NCBI GenBank assembly: GCA_020059785.1
Contig: JAGVBL010000171.1
Span: 1 to 25,300, forward strand
Source: Ignavibacteriales bacterium
Lineage (GTDB): Bacteria; Bacteroidota; Ignavibacteria; Ignavibacteriales; Melioribacteraceae
DNA: 25,300 nucleotides
Direction of reading: 5' to 3'
In this document: positions 23,445 to 25,300 of the stretch, piece by piece
How the letters are laid out: each line of letters starts with the position of its first letter
Position numbering within the stretch: position 1 is the stretch's first letter
Program-made: the position numbers and the translations under genes
The notes under the pieces: model-generated
Databases searched by the model: none
What the model saw: the letters and a program-made list of their open reading frames with translations, nothing else
What the model was told of the DNA's origin: nothing

Positions 23445-24782
23445 TTACATTTTCTTTACCGGCTTCATGTTAAAGTTATCAACTTTTCTAAAAACGGGTT
23501 GAACCGGTTCGCCTCGAAGCATCTCCTTCAAATTATTTTGATCAACAGCTTTTTTAAGAACAGTCAACGATTCTTCGAAAGCTTGCAAAGTATAATCAAC
23601 ATCAGCATCGGTATGAGAAAAGCTCATATTATGAAATCCCTGCCAAAGAATTCCGCGTTTTATCATTTCCTGTTGCATCAAAGATTTTTGAAGAAGCGGG
23701 TCACCGGCTTTTTCATCGAATGTTGCCATTGAACGCCAGTTGTATCCTGTTGCTCTTGTAAAATCGATACCCAGTTTTTCTGCAATAGAGTTATAACCGT
23801 TCTTCAGTTTTGATCCTTGATCACTCAAAAATTTCGGAACGTTTTTGTCGCGTAGCTCTTCAATTGTAGCTTTTGTTGCGGCAAGAGAAAGTGCTTCACC
23901 CCCGAAAGTTGTATAGAAGAAAATATCTTCATCGGCAAGCTGCATAATTTCTTTTTTACCAGTAAGAATTGAAATCGGCATGCCGTTAGCAACTGCTTTA
24001 GAATATGTTGCCAGGTCCGGAGTAATTCCAAAATATTCCTGTGCACCGCCTAAAGCCATTCTAAACCCGGTCCACATCTCATCAAAAATCAGAACTATTC
24101 CCTTTTCTTTACAAAGGTCGGCAAGTTTATGAAGAAAATTATCTTTTGGTTCGTTGAAAACAACCGGTTCCAAAATTATTGCCGCAACATCATTATCAAT
24201 AGAATTCTTTACAGAGTCGATATCATTGTAATTAAATGTAAACGAAATTGCCTGAACAGCTTCGGGAATTCCAAGGTTTCGGGCAGTAACAGCAATATAC
24301 CAATCGTGCCATCCATGGTATCCGCAGCAAAGAATTTTGTTTTTGCCGGTATAAGCTCTTGATAATCGAACAGCTGCACTTGTTGCATCAGCACCGGTCT
24401 TGCTGTACCTTACAGCTTCTGCATTAGGAATAATTTCGCGAATCATTTCAGCAACTTCGACTTCGAGCGGGTGCATCATCGAAAAAGTTATTCCATCTTC
24501 AAGCTGCTTTCTGATTGCTTCATCAACTTTAGGATATGCATAACCAAGTGATAACGGACCAACACCCATCATATAATCGATATACTCATTTCCGTCTGCA
24601 TCCCAAACGTGCGAACCTTTACCTTTCACCAGATATTTCGGTGCAACACCTTTAATCCACTGAGTTGGACCTTTCGCAAGTGTTTGAGTAACTGAAGGAA
24701 TTAATCCGAGTGCGCGATTGTATAATTCATCTGATTTTGAAATTGAAGGGTAATCATTTGTGAGTGAAATTTTATTTGGCAT
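23445..24782 (-). CDS. Class III PLP aminotransferase, glutamate-1-semialdehyde aminomutase-like
   Basis: A 445-residue PLP enzyme with GSHVWDADGNEYIDYMMG near the start, YSKTGADATSAA, the pocket aspartate in FDEMWTGFR, and the Schiff-base lysine K262 in TYSKAVANGMP. It is closest in appearance to HemL-like class III aminotransferases, but its place at the head of a sugar operon with SDR, phosphatase and NeuB-type synthase argues for a sugar or precursor amination instead of tetrapyrrole synthesis. An ATG at 24797 is in frame, but the ATG at 24782 has GGAG at 7 bases upstream and was chosen. The 14-residue tail after the core (PVFRKVDNFNMKPVKKM region) is basic. Substrate unknown. Confidence 0.88.
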   Translation of the reverse strand: MPNKISLTNDYPSISKSDELYNRALGLIPSVTQTLAKGPTQWIKGVAPKYLVKGKGSHVWDADGNEYIDYMMGVGPLSLGYAYPKVDEAIRKQLEDGITFSMMHPLEVEVAEMIREIIPNAEAVRYSKTGADATSAAVRLSRAYTGKNKILCCGYHGWHDWYIAVTARNLGIPEAVQAISFTFNYNDIDSVKNSIDNDVAAIILEPVVFNEPKDNFLHKLADLCKEKGIVLIFDEMWTGFRMALGGAQEYFGITPDLATYSKAVANGMPISILTGKKEIMQLADEDIFFYTTFGGEALSLAATKATIEELRDKNVPKFLSDQGSKLKNGYNSIAEKLGIDFTRATGYNWRSMATFDEKAGDPLLQKSLMQQEMIKRGILWQGFHNMSFSHTDADVDYTLQAFEESLTVLKKAVDQNNLKEMLRGEPVQPVFRKVDNFNMKPVKKM

Positions 24783-24800
24783 TAGTTTCTCCATCATTAA

Positions 24801-24838
24801 AAGCTATTAGTCTTTAGCAATCAGTTTTTAGCTATTAG
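24801..24838. repeat. Direct repeat AGCTATTAG next to the S23 gene
   Basis: AGCTATTAG occurs at 24802-24810 and 24830-24838, with related TTAGTCTTTAGCAATCAG between them. This AT-rich wording is typical of the flanks of S23-type genes in this bacterial group. Confidence 0.5.
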
Positions 24839-25237
24839 ATTTCAGTCATATTAATTTTTGAATGTAATGAATTCAGCATCTTTTTTATCTCAGATATTTC
24901 ATTTAATAATTTATCGACTTGGCTATCATCAACAATTTTAAGTTCTCTAATAAAAAGTAATAGATAATCAACTTCACTAGCGGATCCAGCAGCAATGCTT
25001 AAATATCTTGAAAAATCTTTCGAGGTATTTTTGCCACTTCCTTCAGCGATATTTGTTGGAATAGATAGAGCTGCTCTTCTTATTTGAGATGTAATACCGA
25101 AAATTTCTTCTTTAGGAAAAAGTTTTGAAATATTATATACCTCTAATGCAAAATTATGAGCTTTCTTCCAGACAATTAGTTTTCTAAAATCTCTCATAAA
25201 AAATTTTTCAAAATTACATTATTCATCTAATAGCTAA
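24828..25237. mobile_element. S23 cassette bounded by 13-bp inverted repeats (putative)
   Basis: TTAGCTATTAGAT at 24828-24840 is a perfect inverted match to ATCTAATAGCTAA at 25225-25237. The two arms bracket the four-helix-bundle gene, and the left arm includes its stop codon. No transposase is present, so this would be a passively moved or stem-forming cassette. Mobility is inferred from structure only. Confidence 0.45.
24835..25197 (-). CDS. Four-helix-bundle protein, 23S rRNA intervening-sequence (S23) family
   Basis: A 120-residue all-helical protein with the S23 family pattern: RDFRKLIVWKKAHNFALEVY at the start, SQIRRAALSIPTNIAEGSG in the middle, and FSRYLSIAAGSASEVDYLL. The family was first seen in intervening sequences within 23S rRNA genes of Leptospira and relatives, forms pentamers in known structures, and includes the Avd proteins of diversity-generating retroelements. 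There is no rRNA, reverse transcriptase or variable repeat here, so it is a stand-alone copy. It is bracketed by a 13-bp inverted repeat and lies upstream of the sugar operon on the same strand. Its function is unknown. Confidence 0.93.
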   Translation of the reverse strand: MRDFRKLIVWKKAHNFALEVYNISKLFPKEEIFGITSQIRRAALSIPTNIAEGSGKNTSKDFSRYLSIAAGSASEVDYLLLFIRELKIVDDSQVDKLLNEISEIKKMLNSLHSKINMTEI

Positions 25238-25300
25238 GTCATGAATAGCACGACATCGTGGACAGTTGTTAGTAGAGTGAAAATAGCAATAGATCGTAGA
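25198..25300. other. Right-edge intergenic sequence with a short palindrome
   Basis: CACGACATCGTG at 25249-25260 is a near-perfect palindrome (5-bp arms, 2-base centre) just outside the inverted repeat of the S23 cassette. An open frame from the ATG at 25241 runs to the window end, but 20 codons are too few to call. No gene is assigned. Confidence 0.3.

Noticed and set aside
23445..24782. hemL (glutamate-1-semialdehyde aminomutase) for tetrapyrrole synthesis
   Set aside because: The family match is real, but the operon context is sugar metabolism and no heme genes are near; the specific hemL name was not given.
24835..25197. Diversity-generating retroelement, because Avd is related to S23 proteins
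   Set aside because: No reverse transcriptase, template repeat or variable repeat is present in the window.
1..25300. CRISPR arrays, tRNA, rRNA and complete insertion sequences
   Set aside because: Reading through found no regular spaced repeats, no cloverleaf-like gene and no transposase.

Overview
The window looks like chromosomal DNA from a Bacteroidota/Chlorobi-group bacterium, most likely an Ignavibacteria relative. The basis is AT-rich sequence, many weak or A-rich ribosome binding sites, three start-proximal sites close to the Bacteroidota promoter pattern TTTG-N19-21-TAnnTTTG, and typical families of the group: S46 dipeptidyl peptidase, UpxY-type NusG, MuiA/DUF4139, and an S23 four-helix-bundle protein. 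The exact taxon is inferred, not shown.

Left part (1-9050): a truncated glycerate 2-kinase (minus), a small multipass NicO-like membrane protein and a YegS-type lipid kinase (plus), then a minus-strand periplasmic S46 peptidase with DPP11-type residues. Between that peptidase and a two-gene minus operon (outer-membrane barrel protein plus a Cys-rich PAS histidine kinase) lies a 630-bp relic of a carotenoid operon: the 3' end of crtI, the first 23 codons of crtB, and the 3' end of a crtW-like gene. A GlmU-like nucleotidyltransferase (plus) and rpsT (minus) converge on a strong hairpin.

Middle (9050-20300): queE-queD (7-deazaguanine pathway) converge on a sirtuin. Next is a minus run of a hybrid histidine kinase, an UpxY-type NusG, a YhaM-like HD exoribonuclease and a secreted TPR protein. 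A second relic, a TonB-dependent receptor with its middle deleted and a 3' frameshift, separates this run from a sigma-54 two-component operon (NtrB-like kinase plus NtrC-like regulator). A secreted DUF4139/MuiA protein follows on the plus strand.

Right part (20297-24782): a tight minus operon of class III aminotransferase, SDR, KdsC-type phosphatase, short NeuB-type synthase and sterol-desaturase-family protein. This looks like synthesis of a nonulosonic-acid-type sugar for surface glycans. Just upstream sits an S23 four-helix-bundle gene flanked by a perfect 13-bp inverted repeat, which looks like a small inserted cassette.

Most of the window is ordinary. The most informative signals are the two internally deleted gene relics, the short-NeuB sugar operon, the S23 cassette, and a REP-like repeat sitting inside a terminator loop. 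I see no CRISPR array, rRNA, tRNA, complete transposase, or clear new defence system.
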